Under the pieces are notes generated by a model, which worked only from the letters and a program-made list of their open reading frames with translations, ran no database searches and was not told where the DNA came from. The translations under genes were made by a program, and so were the position numbers. This document shows, piece by piece, positions 41,132 through 51,164 of a stretch of 64,000 nt of DNA (positions are counted from its first letter, which is position 1; every line of letters begins with the position of its first letter). The stretch comes from Histomonas meleagridis (taxonomy: Eukaryota > Parabasalia > Tritrichomonadida > Dientamoebidae), in the NCBI GenBank assembly GCA_020186115.1, contig WSYJ01000125.1, positions 1 through 64,000 on the forward strand, read 5' to 3'.

Positions 41132-43114
41132 ATGTTGTCAACCATACCTGAAATCGCTGTAATGTCTGATGCTTTGGTCCAACAAAGTGAGGAGAATTTA
41201 CAAGCATATGAAGCACTCAAAAGTTTTTTTGTACTTGAACAATCTATTTGTCATTTAAAAACTAACGTTCCTATGGAAGCTGTTGCAAAATACCTTGACC
41301 AAAACCTATCATGTTTATGGCCAAAAATGACACCAGATGTAAAAGAAGGAATCAAATCTTTTTTAATAAATACAATAACAAGTCAATATAAAACACCAAC
41401 GTTTCCACATATGTGTAATTGTATATCGCATATTGCAATTTATGATTGGCCTCAATGGCATGATTTCACCCAAATTATCTTCCCTCATGATATAAATCAA
41501 CCGTTATTACCTATAGAAGTTTCATTTGCAGTATTTTGCACATTCGTTAAAGTCATTGATAGTTCACCCAATATATCTCATATTTATAGGCAACAACTCA
41601 AAAATTATGTCCTGATGTGTAAAGATATTATACTTAATCAAATCAAAGTGTTTCCTGAAATAACAATTCCACTTCTTTTCCGAAGTCTTTCTTTCTTTAA
41701 GTGGTGTAATTCATTTATTGTTGAAAATTTTTTAGATGCTTTATGGGATAGTATTTTTAACTTTGCGATACCAAATGATATTCTTAAATTTGTTTATATT
41801 GTATTTATTAAAAGGAAAGAGAGAAAGTTCTATGTGAATTATGGCAATAGATTAATTTATATTTTATCTCAGAAATCTTGTTCTTTATTACCTGAACGAG
41901 ATAATTTATTATCGAAAATTACAATGAAATATTTCAAGATGATAATAAATGAAAACATTCAAACATTACATCCATCAAATAATGGAAGCACCATGAATAC
42001 ATTAATTCAAATGCTATTAAACATTCCTTTAACTAAAACATTTTGGATGTTTTGGACAAAAATAGCAAAATTCATTCTAAATCGAATCGAAAATAAAGTG
42101 TATCATGAACAAGACATTGCATTCTTAAATACATTTAAATATCAAATATATGATGCCTTCAATAATAAATTCTGGAATGAGTTTGGTTTCCTACTTCAAG
42201 ATGCTCGACAATGTATAATGTATTGGCAAAGGCTTTTTGAATATTCAAACATATATATATATATACAGGAAACTGAAATTCGATTCATAAGTCTTTTTTG
42301 CCCATTGATTATTGGTATTCAACAAATTTTTGACAATGCAATAAATTATGTTTTTGAGCCAAATGCTTCAGAACAAAATATTGCATACATTTTGCATTTG
42401 GTTATCTTTGATATTTCTATTGTAAATAATAAGCCAATTGAATTTATGTTCCAAATATATTTTCAAAGGCAACAAATATTACCATGTTATTTCACTTTCT
42501 TAAGTCAATTACGTGATAATTTTCCACAATGCGAACAATATTGGGATCAAATATTTAAATATTTAATTGTTCCGGCATTAAGAATGAATATTCCAATATT
42601 AAGTAGTGAAGCAATTTTACTTTCATCACATTTTAATATTTCATTGGGATACATTGATTTCTTAATGGATAAATGTGTTTCATTTCTTCATAATTATGAT
42701 GCATTCGAAAACATTAATATCATTAAAGCTATTGAAAGATTTATAAATCAAACGAATGGTGAAATTTTGAAGAAATATGGTTTAGATATTATTTATATAT
42801 TAATTGGAAGTATCAAAATACGAAATTACATACCGAAAGTTATCATGAAATATAACTGGAAATTACTTATGCAAATATTTCATTATAACGAATTGATTCA
42901 ACCAATTCCATTCCCAGTTTGGATGAGAATATTCGATACACAAAATGAATATCAAATCGGTGCATATTTCCACAAATTCATGAAACGGGTGAATGAAACA
43001 CTTCAATCCCAACAAAAAGAAGAATTCAAAAATGCAATTAAAGACATAATTGCAGTCATTTGTTATGATTTCATACCTGAAAATTATCTCTTTGGGTTTG
43101 ACGATGATGATTAA
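41132..43114 (+). CDS. Karyopherin-beta/exportin-like protein
   Basis: The protein is helical solenoid throughout. An N-terminal segment resembles the importin-beta/exportin-1 N-region: MTPDVKEGIKSFLINTI then CISHIAIYDWPQWHDFTQII (near residue 100). CRM1 has CEGIKKYVVGLI followed by LKQEWPKHWPTFI. This region binds Ran-GTP in nuclear transport receptors. At 660 residues it is shorter than XPO1 (about 1070), so it is either a divergent receptor or a shortened paralogue. The frame is open from 41093 (TTG), but the first ATG is 41132 (MLSTIPEIAV), taken as the start; an upstream small exon cannot be excluded. It has a cluster of TA repeats at 42250-42265 and ends FGFDDDD. Confidence 0.5.
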   Translation: MLSTIPEIAVMSDALVQQSEENLQAYEALKSFFVLEQSICHLKTNVPMEAVAKYLDQNLSCLWPKMTPDVKEGIKSFLINTITSQYKTPTFPHMCNCISHIAIYDWPQWHDFTQIIFPHDINQPLLPIEVSFAVFCTFVKVIDSSPNISHIYRQQLKNYVLMCKDIILNQIKVFPEITIPLLFRSLSFFKWCNSFIVENFLDALWDSIFNFAIPNDILKFVYIVFIKRKERKFYVNYGNRLIYILSQKSCSLLPERDNLLSKITMKYFKMIINENIQTLHPSNNGSTMNTLIQMLLNIPLTKTFWMFWTKIAKFILNRIENKVYHEQDIAFLNTFKYQIYDAFNNKFWNEFGFLLQDARQCIMYWQRLFEYSNIYIYIQETEIRFISLFCPLIIGIQQIFDNAINYVFEPNASEQNIAYILHLVIFDISIVNNKPIEFMFQIYFQRQQILPCYFTFLSQLRDNFPQCEQYWDQIFKYLIVPALRMNIPILSSEAILLSSHFNISLGYIDFLMDKCVSFLHNYDAFENINIIKAIERFINQTNGEILKKYGLDIIYILIGSIKIRNYIPKVIMKYNWKLLMQIFHYNELIQPIPFPVWMRIFDTQNEYQIGAYFHKFMKRVNETLQSQQKEEFKNAIKDIIAVICYDFIPENYLFGFDDDD

Positions 43115-43176
43115 CGTTTTAAAACGCTTTCATTTCAATATGCATTGTTTTAAATCATGGATCGTCCAAAGGCGTT

Positions 43177-43473
43177 TTGTGGAAACTTTTGGCTTTCCTG
43201 ATTCTTACGCTTTCAATCTCATCGCTCATCTTTGAGGCTCATGTTCCTTTGATGGTGATGAGTCGAATTGAAGACTATTTTGTAGCTGATCAATTTGGTA
43301 ATTATCACTTAAGGTGTAGCATCAAAGTGCAAGAACCTAAGGAGGCTGCCCTTGCAATAGAAAAATTCCAAATTGATTCAGAAGGAAAAATTGAAGGTTC
43401 CTTTTATCAGGATCTGATGCATATTTTTCCCATCAAATTAGAAGAGATCTGCAATAGCATACGAAAAGCTTGA
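43177..43473 (+). CDS. Small open frame with signal-peptide-like start but no ATG
   Basis: The frame from about 43177 encodes a hydrophobic stretch (LWKLLAFLILTLSISSLIFE) followed by a soluble segment (MSRIEDYFVADQFGNYHLRC, then an ALAIEKFQIDSEGKIEGSF part) and ends at 43471-43473. It reads like a small secreted or membrane-anchored protein, but no ATG precedes the hydrophobic part in frame. The nearest in-frame ATG is 43252, which would lose the hydrophobic stretch. ATGs at 43140 and 43157 are in the two other frames. Either a frameshift, a small unseen intron or an alternative start is involved. No family is recognised. Confidence 0.4.
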   Translation: MWKLLAFLILTLSISSLIFEAHVPLMVMSRIEDYFVADQFGNYHLRCSIKVQEPKEAALAIEKFQIDSEGKIEGSFYQDLMHIFPIKLEEICNSIRKA

Positions 43474-43589
43474 AACAAGCTTTCACCTTTTTAAATAAAG
43501 GTATTCTTGTTTTTATTTATTTTTTATCCGATAATTTGCATTCAATTTTGAATTCAAAATAATCACCTGTTTCAAAAGTGCTTATTTTC

Positions 43590-46500
43590 ATGGAAACGCA
43601 CCGCCAACTTGTTCCAGACGAAGTCATTAAAGTCGAGAAGTTGATTATCGAATTAAATGAGAACAACCTCAAACTAATATCTCAAGAAGTTTCAAAGTTA
43701 CTCGAAATACAACCAAGTTGTCCTTTGCTTTATGAATTTTATATTGTACAGTTTATTTATATGTCTTATTTTACACAAAATAAAAATGTAAGCTTATATG
43801 TATCATTTTTAAATTTATTAACAAATATAAAAAATTTAAATTTTCCGAAATTACTTGAAGTATTAACAATGTATCTTTATCAAATGAATACATATGAATC
43901 CAAACATTTTCTTATAGAAATGAACAAACATGAAATGATACCTAAAAAACTTTCATATTATATTAAAAACATTATAAATAAACCAAACGAAGAAAAACAA
44001 GATCATATAATCGAAATTCTTCGAAAAGATGATTTAGAAGAATTACAAGAAATATCAACACAAAATAGTTTTAATTTTAATCAAATAATTGATAAATCAT
44101 CTTATGAAAAATACACATTTATCACGAATCAAAATGAAAATGTATCATTACTTGATTTTTGCGCATTTTTTGGGTCGGTCAAATGTTTTAAATTTTTGCT
44201 TATTAATGGATCAAAAGTTCAAAACACATTAAAATATGGAATTGTTGGAGGAAATATAGAAATTATTCATTTATGTGAACAAAACAATTCAACATTTTAC
44301 TCAATACTCAAAACAGCAATTGAATTCCATCGAAATGATATCTTTCATTATTTGTATGATAAAAAAATTCACAAAATTGATTTTAATTTTTTAGGTATAC
44401 AATGTTTAAAATATGGTAATTATGAAGTTTTATCATTTTCGGAGAAAAAATGTTTATCAAAATCAAATTTTTTAAATTCACTTCAATTTGAATCAATAAG
44501 TTTAAATAATCTTCCATTTATACATAGATTTTATGAAGGAAAAGATATTAACAATAATCTTTTTTCAAATCTTCTTGAAAATGGAAATCCTATAGTAGTA
44601 AAATGGGTCTTTAAACAAAAAGGAATTAACAAAGTAAATAAAAATTATATTAATATTTCATTGAGTTTTTTAATAAAACATTTATATGGGCATCAACACA
44701 TAATCATAAACAATTGATTAAATTTCTTCTAAAACAAGGAATCAATATTAATATTAAAGATATTTAAATGTTTTAATTTCTATTTCAAAATAATATTTGG
44801 AAATTATTTAAATTGATTCATACAGCACTTATGATTACATCATTAAAAGGTCATATAAAAATAGTTAAATTACTTCTTAAACAAAAAGGAATTGATGTTA
44901 ATGATAAAGATATTTAATCGCTTTGTTTGATATTTGTTTTAATAATTTGATATTTCAAAATAATATTTGGAAAATAATGTAAATATTTGAAACAGCACTT
45001 ATGCATGCATCTTTAAGAGATAATATAGAATTAGTTCAAGTGCTTCTTGAACATAAAGGAATTGATATAAATGTAAAAGATATTCATATATTTTATATAA
45101 TATTTTTTATAATAATTTAATATTTTGAGGTAATATTTGGGAATTGTTTAAATTATTTGAAACAGCACTTATGTTTGCATTAAGATTCAGTAAAATAGAA
45201 ATCGCTAAATTACTTCTTTAGCAAAAAGGAATTGATATTAATGCTAAAGATATATATTTGTTTTATTTAGAATTTAATTTAATAATTTGATATTTCAAAA
45301 TAATATTTGGAAATAATTTAATTTATTTAATACAGCACTTACTTATGCATCAAGAAATGGTTATACAAAAATTGTCAAATTACTTCTTGAACATAAAGGA
45401 ATTGATATTAATGTTAAAGATATTTTTTTGTTTTATTTAATATCCATTTTAATCATTTAATGTTTCAAAATAATATTTGGGGGATTATTTAATTTATTTA
45501 ATACAGCACTTATAATGGCATCTTATTATGGTCATAAAAAGACAGTTCAATTACTTCTTGAACAAGAGGGAATTGATGTTAATGCTAAAAATATTTATTT
45601 GTTTTATTTGATATTAGATTTTATATCATGAAATTTCAAAATAAAATTTGGAAATTATTTAAATTATTTCATACAACACTTATTTATGCATGTTTAAAAG
45701 GTTATATAGAAATAGTTAAATTACTTCTTGAACAAGAAGGAATTGATGTTAATGACAAAGATATTTATTTGTTTTATTTAATATTTGTTTTTATGATTTG
45801 ATATTTCAAAATAATATTTGGAAATTATGCAAATCATTTAAAACAGCATTAATTTGGGCATCTCTAAATGAACATATAGAAATAGTTGAATTACTTCTTT
45901 AGCAAAAAGGAATTGATATTAATGCTAAAGATATATATTTGTTTTATTTAGAATTTAATTTAATAATTTGATATTTCAAAATAATATTTGGAAATAATTT
46001 AATTTATTTAATACAGCACTTACTTATGCATCAAGAAATGGTTATACAAAAATTGTCAAATTACTTCTTGAACATAAAGGAATTGATATTAATGTTAAAG
46101 ATATTTTTTTGTTTTATTTAATATCCATTTTAATCATTTAATGTTTCAAAATAATATTTGGAAATTATTTGATTTGTTCAATACAGCACTTATAATGGCA
46201 TCTTTAAAAGGTAATATAGAAATAGTTAAACTATTTCTTGAACAAGAAGATTTTGATATTAATGTCAAAAATATTTATTTACTTTAATTTATATTCATAT
46301 TAATAATTTTTTATTTCAAAATAATATTTGGAAATTTTTCAAATTATTTGAAACAGCACTTATAAGTGCTTCTTTAATAGGTCAATTAGAAATAGTTAAA
46401 CTATTTCTTGAACAAGAAAATATTGATATTAATGCAAAAACTATTTGTTTGTTTTATTTAATATTTATTTTAAAAATTTTATATTTTTTCACAATTTTTG

Positions 46501-46940
46501 GTAATTATTTATATTATTTGATACAGCACTTATGGTTGCATCTGAAAATGATCAAACCGAAATAGTTAAATTGCTTCTCGAACAAAAAGGAATTGATATT
46601 AATAATAAAAATATTCATTTTTTTAATATAATATTGGTTTTATTATTTTAATGTTTAAAAATAATATTTGGAAATTCTTCATATTATTTGATACAGCACT
46701 TATAAACGCATCTCAAAATGGAAACCTAGAAATAGTCAAATTACTTCTCGAACAGAAAGAAATTGATATTAATGACCAAAACATTTATTTGTTTTATTTA
46801 ATATTTGTATTTTTAATTTGATATTTTAGTATAATATTTGGTAATTATTCTCATTATTTAATACAGCACTGACTTATGCATCTATAAATGGTTACACAGA
46901 AATAGTTAATCTGATTATTAAACACTTTGATTTTCTGTAA
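43590..46940 (+). pseudogene. DUF3447/ankyrin protein gene with spacer-interrupted ankyrin repeats
   Basis: The open N-terminal part (43590 to about 44677) has a leader helical domain and a DUF3447-type region: ELQEISTQNSFNFNQIIDKS, then SLLDFCAFFGSVKCFKFLLI, a phrase diagnostic for trichomonad DUF3447 ankyrin proteins. The preceding GTG at 43578 was not used as start. Downstream, single ankyrin repeats (TALMHASLRDNIELVQVLLE type, ending GIDINAKD) follow every 170 bp, each separated by a non-coding spacer. The last repeat continues to a clean C-terminus (IVNLIIKHFDFL, stop at 46938-46940). At least two copies of the repeat contain TAG inside LLL-stop-QKG. Such proteins are usually cytosolic binding scaffolds. 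It may be a pseudogene or need an unusual form of splicing. Confidence 0.6.
44678..46920 (+). repeat. Array of 170-bp ankyrin-plus-spacer units
   Basis: The motif ACAGCACTT (coding T-A-L) begins at 44822, 44992, 45162, 45332, 45503, 45673 (ACAACACTT), 45843 (ACAGCATT), 46013, 46183, 46353, 46523, 46693 and 46863 (ACAGCACTG): twelve intervals of 170 bp, one of them 171. A shorter leading unit starts at 44678. Each unit has about 90 nt of ankyrin coding, ending near AATGnTAAAGAT, then about 80 nt of AT-rich spacer with the conserved cores GTTTTATTTAATATT and CAAAATAATATTTGG. Because the unit is not a multiple of three, the frame is lost at each spacer. Confidence 0.9.
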
Positions 46941-47714
46941 AAAGCACATTAAATTAAAAAAAAATTGTTTTGAAAAATGTTTATTTTCTAATTCGATGAA
47001 TGCATATAAAAATGAAGAGTTAAATATATAATGTAAAATAGAATCGATGATCAATTTAATTGTATTCTCCCAAAAAAAAAAAAATGATAAAAACATAAGG
47101 CGCTTATAACAAACAACATGGAATCCCAAAGAATGTCCCATTTTTCTTTTTACACCTTGGATTATTCATGAGATGTTATTGATTACGTTTTTTCAGGAAT
47201 AAGTTGTAGTAATTCAGGGATACTTTGTCCTGTATGAGCATCAGTTACATATGTAACCTTTATTCGTTCAGCATAGGATTTTTACTAGCTTTCATATAAA
47301 ACTGTTTTATCTGCAAAATAAAAATTCATTATTAATAAAATAAAAAATCAAAATTGTGGGTATTTATAAGTCTTTTATTTTATCTTTCAAATTACAGTTA
47401 ATGAACAGAAAAGAATCGTTAAAATTGATTTTTAGTAAATATCATTTTATCCGGTATTAGAGGTGATGAAAAAATTAGTCACGGCGATTTGTTTGGTTCG
47501 TACTGTTAAATTATACACTTTGGAACTTATAACATTGAAATAAGAAGACAAATGTTCGTTATTCATATTTAGATAGTAGTGAATACTTTGACTCAAAAAG
47601 ATTTTAGTTCTGCCTGTTAAAGAAGAAAATCAAGTTAAAGTTTTACCAAAAGTTCTATCGTACACAGACATGTGAAATGAACTTCAGTTTTGACAACGAT
47701 ACAACCAAACTTTG
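46941..47714. other. Intergenic region with one orphan coding-like fragment
   Basis: Most of this gap shows nothing. On the minus strand, about 47188-47312, one frame reads KSYAERIKVTYVTDAHTGQS and IPELLQLIPEKT to a stop, with two stops just before it (DKTVLYES). It looks like the C-terminal tail of a lost gene of unknown family. Confidence 0.35.
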
Positions 47715-49628
47715 ATGCTTGAGCCAATCAGGATCCACAATAAGTCAGCAGCACAAATTCAGATTACTGCGGACCAGCTCCTTATCGAGTCCGTGTCGCG
47801 TATGAAAGACAGGCCACGTCTACCAGAGATTCCGAATCAGACTCAAGCCGAAATCGAAGATCAAAGGTTTAAAAGGCGTCAAAATTGGGAACTCAATGTC
47901 CGACGTAACCTTTGTTCTTATCATACATATATTCGCTATGCGCGATGGGAAGAAGATTTGAATGAACTCGATAAAGCTCGAAGCGTTTACGAGCGAGGAA
48001 TCGAGTTCACTAACTTCAAAGAGCCAAACATATGGAAGTGTTACATTAATATGGAACTTCGACATAAGCAAATCAATTATGCTCGAAATTTGTTAGAAAG
48101 AGTCGTTACTATTCTTCCACGCCATGACCAATTTTGGCTAGAGTATGCACGACTTGAAGAAGAACTCGGAAATATTGAAGGCGCCCGAAATATATTCCGA
48201 CGGTGGATTGCATGGGAGCCACCATCCCAAGCGTATTTATCATTTATTCAATTCGAAGTACGTGTCAAAGAGTATCGTAATGCTCGTGCTGTCTTTGAGC
48301 GTATGTTAATTGCACATCCTTTTTCTGATAGTTATCTTCGATATGCCGACTTCGAAATCAAACTTCGACAATTCAGTAGAGCGCGCCGAGTCTTTGAGCG
48401 AGGCTTAGAGTCGATGGGCGAAGATAATCTCAATGAACAGTTAATAATTAAATTTGCGGAGTTCGAAGAAGGCCAAGGCGAAATTGAACGAGCGCGAGCA
48501 TTGTATAAATATGCGCTTAGCAAACTTCCTGAAGCAAGTGCACGAGAGTTATATCCGGCATATCTGCTATTTGAGAAACGGTTTGGCGGGCAGCACCAAA
48601 TCGAAGACGCCGTAATTGAAAAGAAACGCGCGCATTATCAGGAATTACTTAAGGCGAATCCACTCGACTACGATGCATGGTTTGAACTGTGTCAATTACT
48701 TCAAGACTTAGCCGACATTGAAACTACACGTGAGAATTATCAGACAGCAGTTTCACACCCTCCGCCACTTAAAAAGGAGAAACAACAATGGAGCAAATAC
48801 GTACTTCTATGTATTAACTTTGCAATTTTCGAAGAGAAAATTGCGAAAAATCCGGAAAACGCTAGAAATGTATATCATAATATTATCTCTTTGGTACCAC
48901 ATAAGAAATTTACATTCTCGAGATTGTGGATTCTTTACGCTTATTTCGAAATTCGACAAAAGAATATACAAACTGCTCGTCTTGCTTTGGGTCATGCGAT
49001 TGGTACTTGTCCAAGGCCTGCTATCTTTGATGCTTATATCGAAATCGAAATTATGATGGGAGAAAAGGAAAATGTTCGAAAACTTTTTAAGCAATATATT
49101 GCAACTATACCATCAGATATTAGAGCTTGGGTAAAATACGCTTCGTTCGAAAATAATAATCATAATGTAGAAGAAGCTAGAAAAATATTCGAAGACGCTA
49201 TCGAAAGTAGAGCTGTTGATGCTGTCGAAATGCTTTGGTCTTATTATATAGAATTCGAATCAAATGTAGGAAGTTTAGATAATGTTAGACAATTATATCA
49301 AAGAAGTCTTGAGGCTAGTAATAAATTGTCATTATGGAAAGGTTGGATTATGTTAGAAGCAGAAGTGGCTGATGATTTAGATAGAGCTAGAGAATTATTT
49401 GATGAAGCTGAAAAAACTTTAGCAGATAGAAGAGAAGATAGAAGAAAATTAAGAGATTTTAGAGTTGCATTCGAAGAACAATTCGGTAATGATGAGACTA
49501 TTGAAAGAGCTAGAGCTATGGTACCCAAAGAAGAAGAAGATGGAACATATGTATTCCCAGAAGAAAATATGGATTCACTTGCTAGGCTTATGGAAGCAGC
49601 TGAACAATGGTCAATTGATAATCACTAA
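47715..49628 (+). CDS. CLF1: CLF1/Crooked-neck-like splicing factor (HAT repeats)
   Basis: The 637-residue protein is built of half-a-TPR (HAT) repeats with the W...A.x.E / R.x.ARxIFERA pattern, for example WIRYARWEEDL-type NLCSYHTYIRYARWEEDL, ELDKARSVYERGIEF, IEGARNIFRRWIAWEPPSQA and RQFSRARRVFERGLES. The N-terminal motif QITADQLLIE...RPRLPEIPNQTQAEIEDQ with KRRQNWELNVRRN is diagnostic for Crooked-neck/CLF1 (RQQWE-type segment). CLF1 is a core scaffold of the NineTeen (Prp19) complex and is needed for spliceosome activation. A TTG at 47712 precedes the ATG at 47715, which is chosen. Length and order match the family (about 690). Confidence 0.92.
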   Translation: MLEPIRIHNKSAAQIQITADQLLIESVSRMKDRPRLPEIPNQTQAEIEDQRFKRRQNWELNVRRNLCSYHTYIRYARWEEDLNELDKARSVYERGIEFTNFKEPNIWKCYINMELRHKQINYARNLLERVVTILPRHDQFWLEYARLEEELGNIEGARNIFRRWIAWEPPSQAYLSFIQFEVRVKEYRNARAVFERMLIAHPFSDSYLRYADFEIKLRQFSRARRVFERGLESMGEDNLNEQLIIKFAEFEEGQGEIERARALYKYALSKLPEASARELYPAYLLFEKRFGGQHQIEDAVIEKKRAHYQELLKANPLDYDAWFELCQLLQDLADIETTRENYQTAVSHPPPLKKEKQQWSKYVLLCINFAIFEEKIAKNPENARNVYHNIISLVPHKKFTFSRLWILYAYFEIRQKNIQTARLALGHAIGTCPRPAIFDAYIEIEIMMGEKENVRKLFKQYIATIPSDIRAWVKYASFENNNHNVEEARKIFEDAIESRAVDAVEMLWSYYIEFESNVGSLDNVRQLYQRSLEASNKLSLWKGWIMLEAEVADDLDRARELFDEAEKTLADRREDRRKLRDFRVAFEEQFGNDETIERARAMVPKEEEDGTYVFPEENMDSLARLMEAAEQWSIDNH

Positions 49629-49965
49629 TGTAATTATTAAATATACAATGAATCGTTTTTAATAATAATGAAATGAAATTTATTTACACATCAAACTTGA
49701 TGCGACGATCAATACGCATTCAATTAAAACGGTTTCAAATTTACAACCAAAGATTTTGGTTGATTTACTAGTAGTCAATTTTCATAAGTTTACTTGGATA
49801 TTGCTTCGACAAAATTTTTTCAATGCTCCTTGTGGAAATTTATAGGAAATTCAATTTTGTGTAATTGTGCATATGTAAAGTATTCGAAATTTTATCGAAT
49901 GACGTTGAAATTTCTGTTCGCAATAACGGAACAACTAACTTCAATAATCTAAAAGCAAGATAGAT
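49629..49965 (+). promoter_or_regulatory. Intergenic region with M3-like motif
   Basis: TAACGG (49924-49929) lies about 36 nt before the next ATG, and CTTCAATAAT (about 49938-49948) may be an initiator-like TCAATA. No gene is visible. Confidence 0.35.
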
Positions 49966-50817
49966 ATGAAGACTTTCGAAAATCAAAAGTTTGACGAAGA
50001 ACGTGCACTTTATGGATCAAAAGATATCATCGTCAAGAATTGTTCCTTTGATGGTCCTGCAGATGGAGAAAGTGCAATGAAAGAAAGTAGTAATGTACAA
50101 GTTCAAAACTCATTCTTTAACTTACGTTACCCTTTCTGGCATGTTCATGGATTAAAAATCAATGATTCGAAGATGACTGAACTTTGTAGAGCAGCAATAT
50201 GGTATTCAGACAATATTGAAATCACTAACACAGAGATGCATGGAATTAAAGCATTGAGAGAATGCAGTGATGTTGTCATGGATAATTGTGATATAATTTC
50301 TCCAGAATTTGGATGGTTTGTCAAAAATATCGAGATGAAAAATTGCACTGCACAAAGTGAATACTTTATGATGCGTTGCCAAAACCTAAAGTTTACAAAT
50401 TTGAAAATGCAAGGAAAATATTCATTCCAATATTCAGAAAATGCTGAATTTGAAAACTGTCAATTTGATACAAAAGATGCATTTTGGCATACAAAGAATG
50501 TCACTGTAAGAGATAGTTATGTTAAAGGCGAATATCTTGCATGGTATTCAGAAAATCTTACATTGATCAACTGCACAATCACTGGTACGCAGCCGTTCTG
50601 TTATTGCAAAAACTTAAAAGTTATCAACTGTAAAATGTTAAATGCTGACTTATGCTTTGAACGATCTGATGTCGAAGCAACAATCACTACACCAGTCATC
50701 AGCATCAAGAACCCATACTCCGGACGCATAGAAGTTCCATCTGTTGGAGAAATCATCAAAGATATCGATGGTGTCAATGCTGATATCGTAATTAAAAACG
50801 AACAACAAAGTTCGTAA
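49966..50817 (+). CDS. DUF3737-type right-handed beta-helix protein
   Basis: The 283-residue protein is made of short beta-helix coils of the form xxIxxxNCxF/xxVxVxNS. It starts with ALYGSKDIIVKNCSFDGPAD, GESAMKESSNVQVQNSFF and LRYPFWHVHGLKI, followed by TELCRAAIWYSDNIEI, MHGIKALRECSDV and SPEFGWFVKN. This is the highly conserved core of the bacterial DUF3737 family. There is no signal peptide or transmembrane helix. The family is common in gut Firmicutes and Bacteroidetes, so lateral transfer from bacteria is likely. The biochemical role is unknown; a carbohydrate-related function is only a guess from the fold. The frame is intact and the ATG at 49966 is the first in frame. Confidence 0.85.
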   Translation: MKTFENQKFDEERALYGSKDIIVKNCSFDGPADGESAMKESSNVQVQNSFFNLRYPFWHVHGLKINDSKMTELCRAAIWYSDNIEITNTEMHGIKALRECSDVVMDNCDIISPEFGWFVKNIEMKNCTAQSEYFMMRCQNLKFTNLKMQGKYSFQYSENAEFENCQFDTKDAFWHTKNVTVRDSYVKGEYLAWYSENLTLINCTITGTQPFCYCKNLKVINCKMLNADLCFERSDVEATITTPVISIKNPYSGRIEVPSVGEIIKDIDGVNADIVIKNEQQSS

Positions 50818-51164
50818 TTAAAAGAAACTTATAATTAAACAATAAAAAACATAAAATAAATTTATTTTGTTGGAAAATCACTTAGAAAAATATTTTAACG
50901 ATAGATAATTCTGAGAATTTCGTATCAAAATGCATTCAAAAAAAAGTTAAATGAATCTTCACATTACTAATCACTTTATACATCAATTGTTACATAAAAA
51001 TTTATTCTCTATAAAAAATATTTTTATACGTACAAAAAATTTATTCATATATGTTCTAGAAGTTGTAAAATTGTAAAAAATGATGAGATAATTTCATGTC
51101 ATATGTCATGTGCACTTTTTTATACTCGACCAAGAATTTGGAGTAAATCTGGTCGACCAAAAGG
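50818..51164. other. AT-rich intergenic region
   Basis: About 350 bp with no gene, repeat or clear motif. TCATGTCATATGTCATGTGCAC (about 51094-51114) has a repeated GTCAT. Confidence 0.35.

Noticed and set aside
44762-46862. Each 170-bp spacer as an ordinary GT-AG intron
   Set aside because: The GT positions at the spacer start fall in codon phases that do not match the ACAG acceptor; the frame is not kept, and some units lack the GT.
44678-46940. CRISPR-like array
   Set aside because: Repeats and spacers are both similar between units, the unit is 170 bp and half of it encodes ankyrin repeats; this is not a repeat/unique-spacer design.
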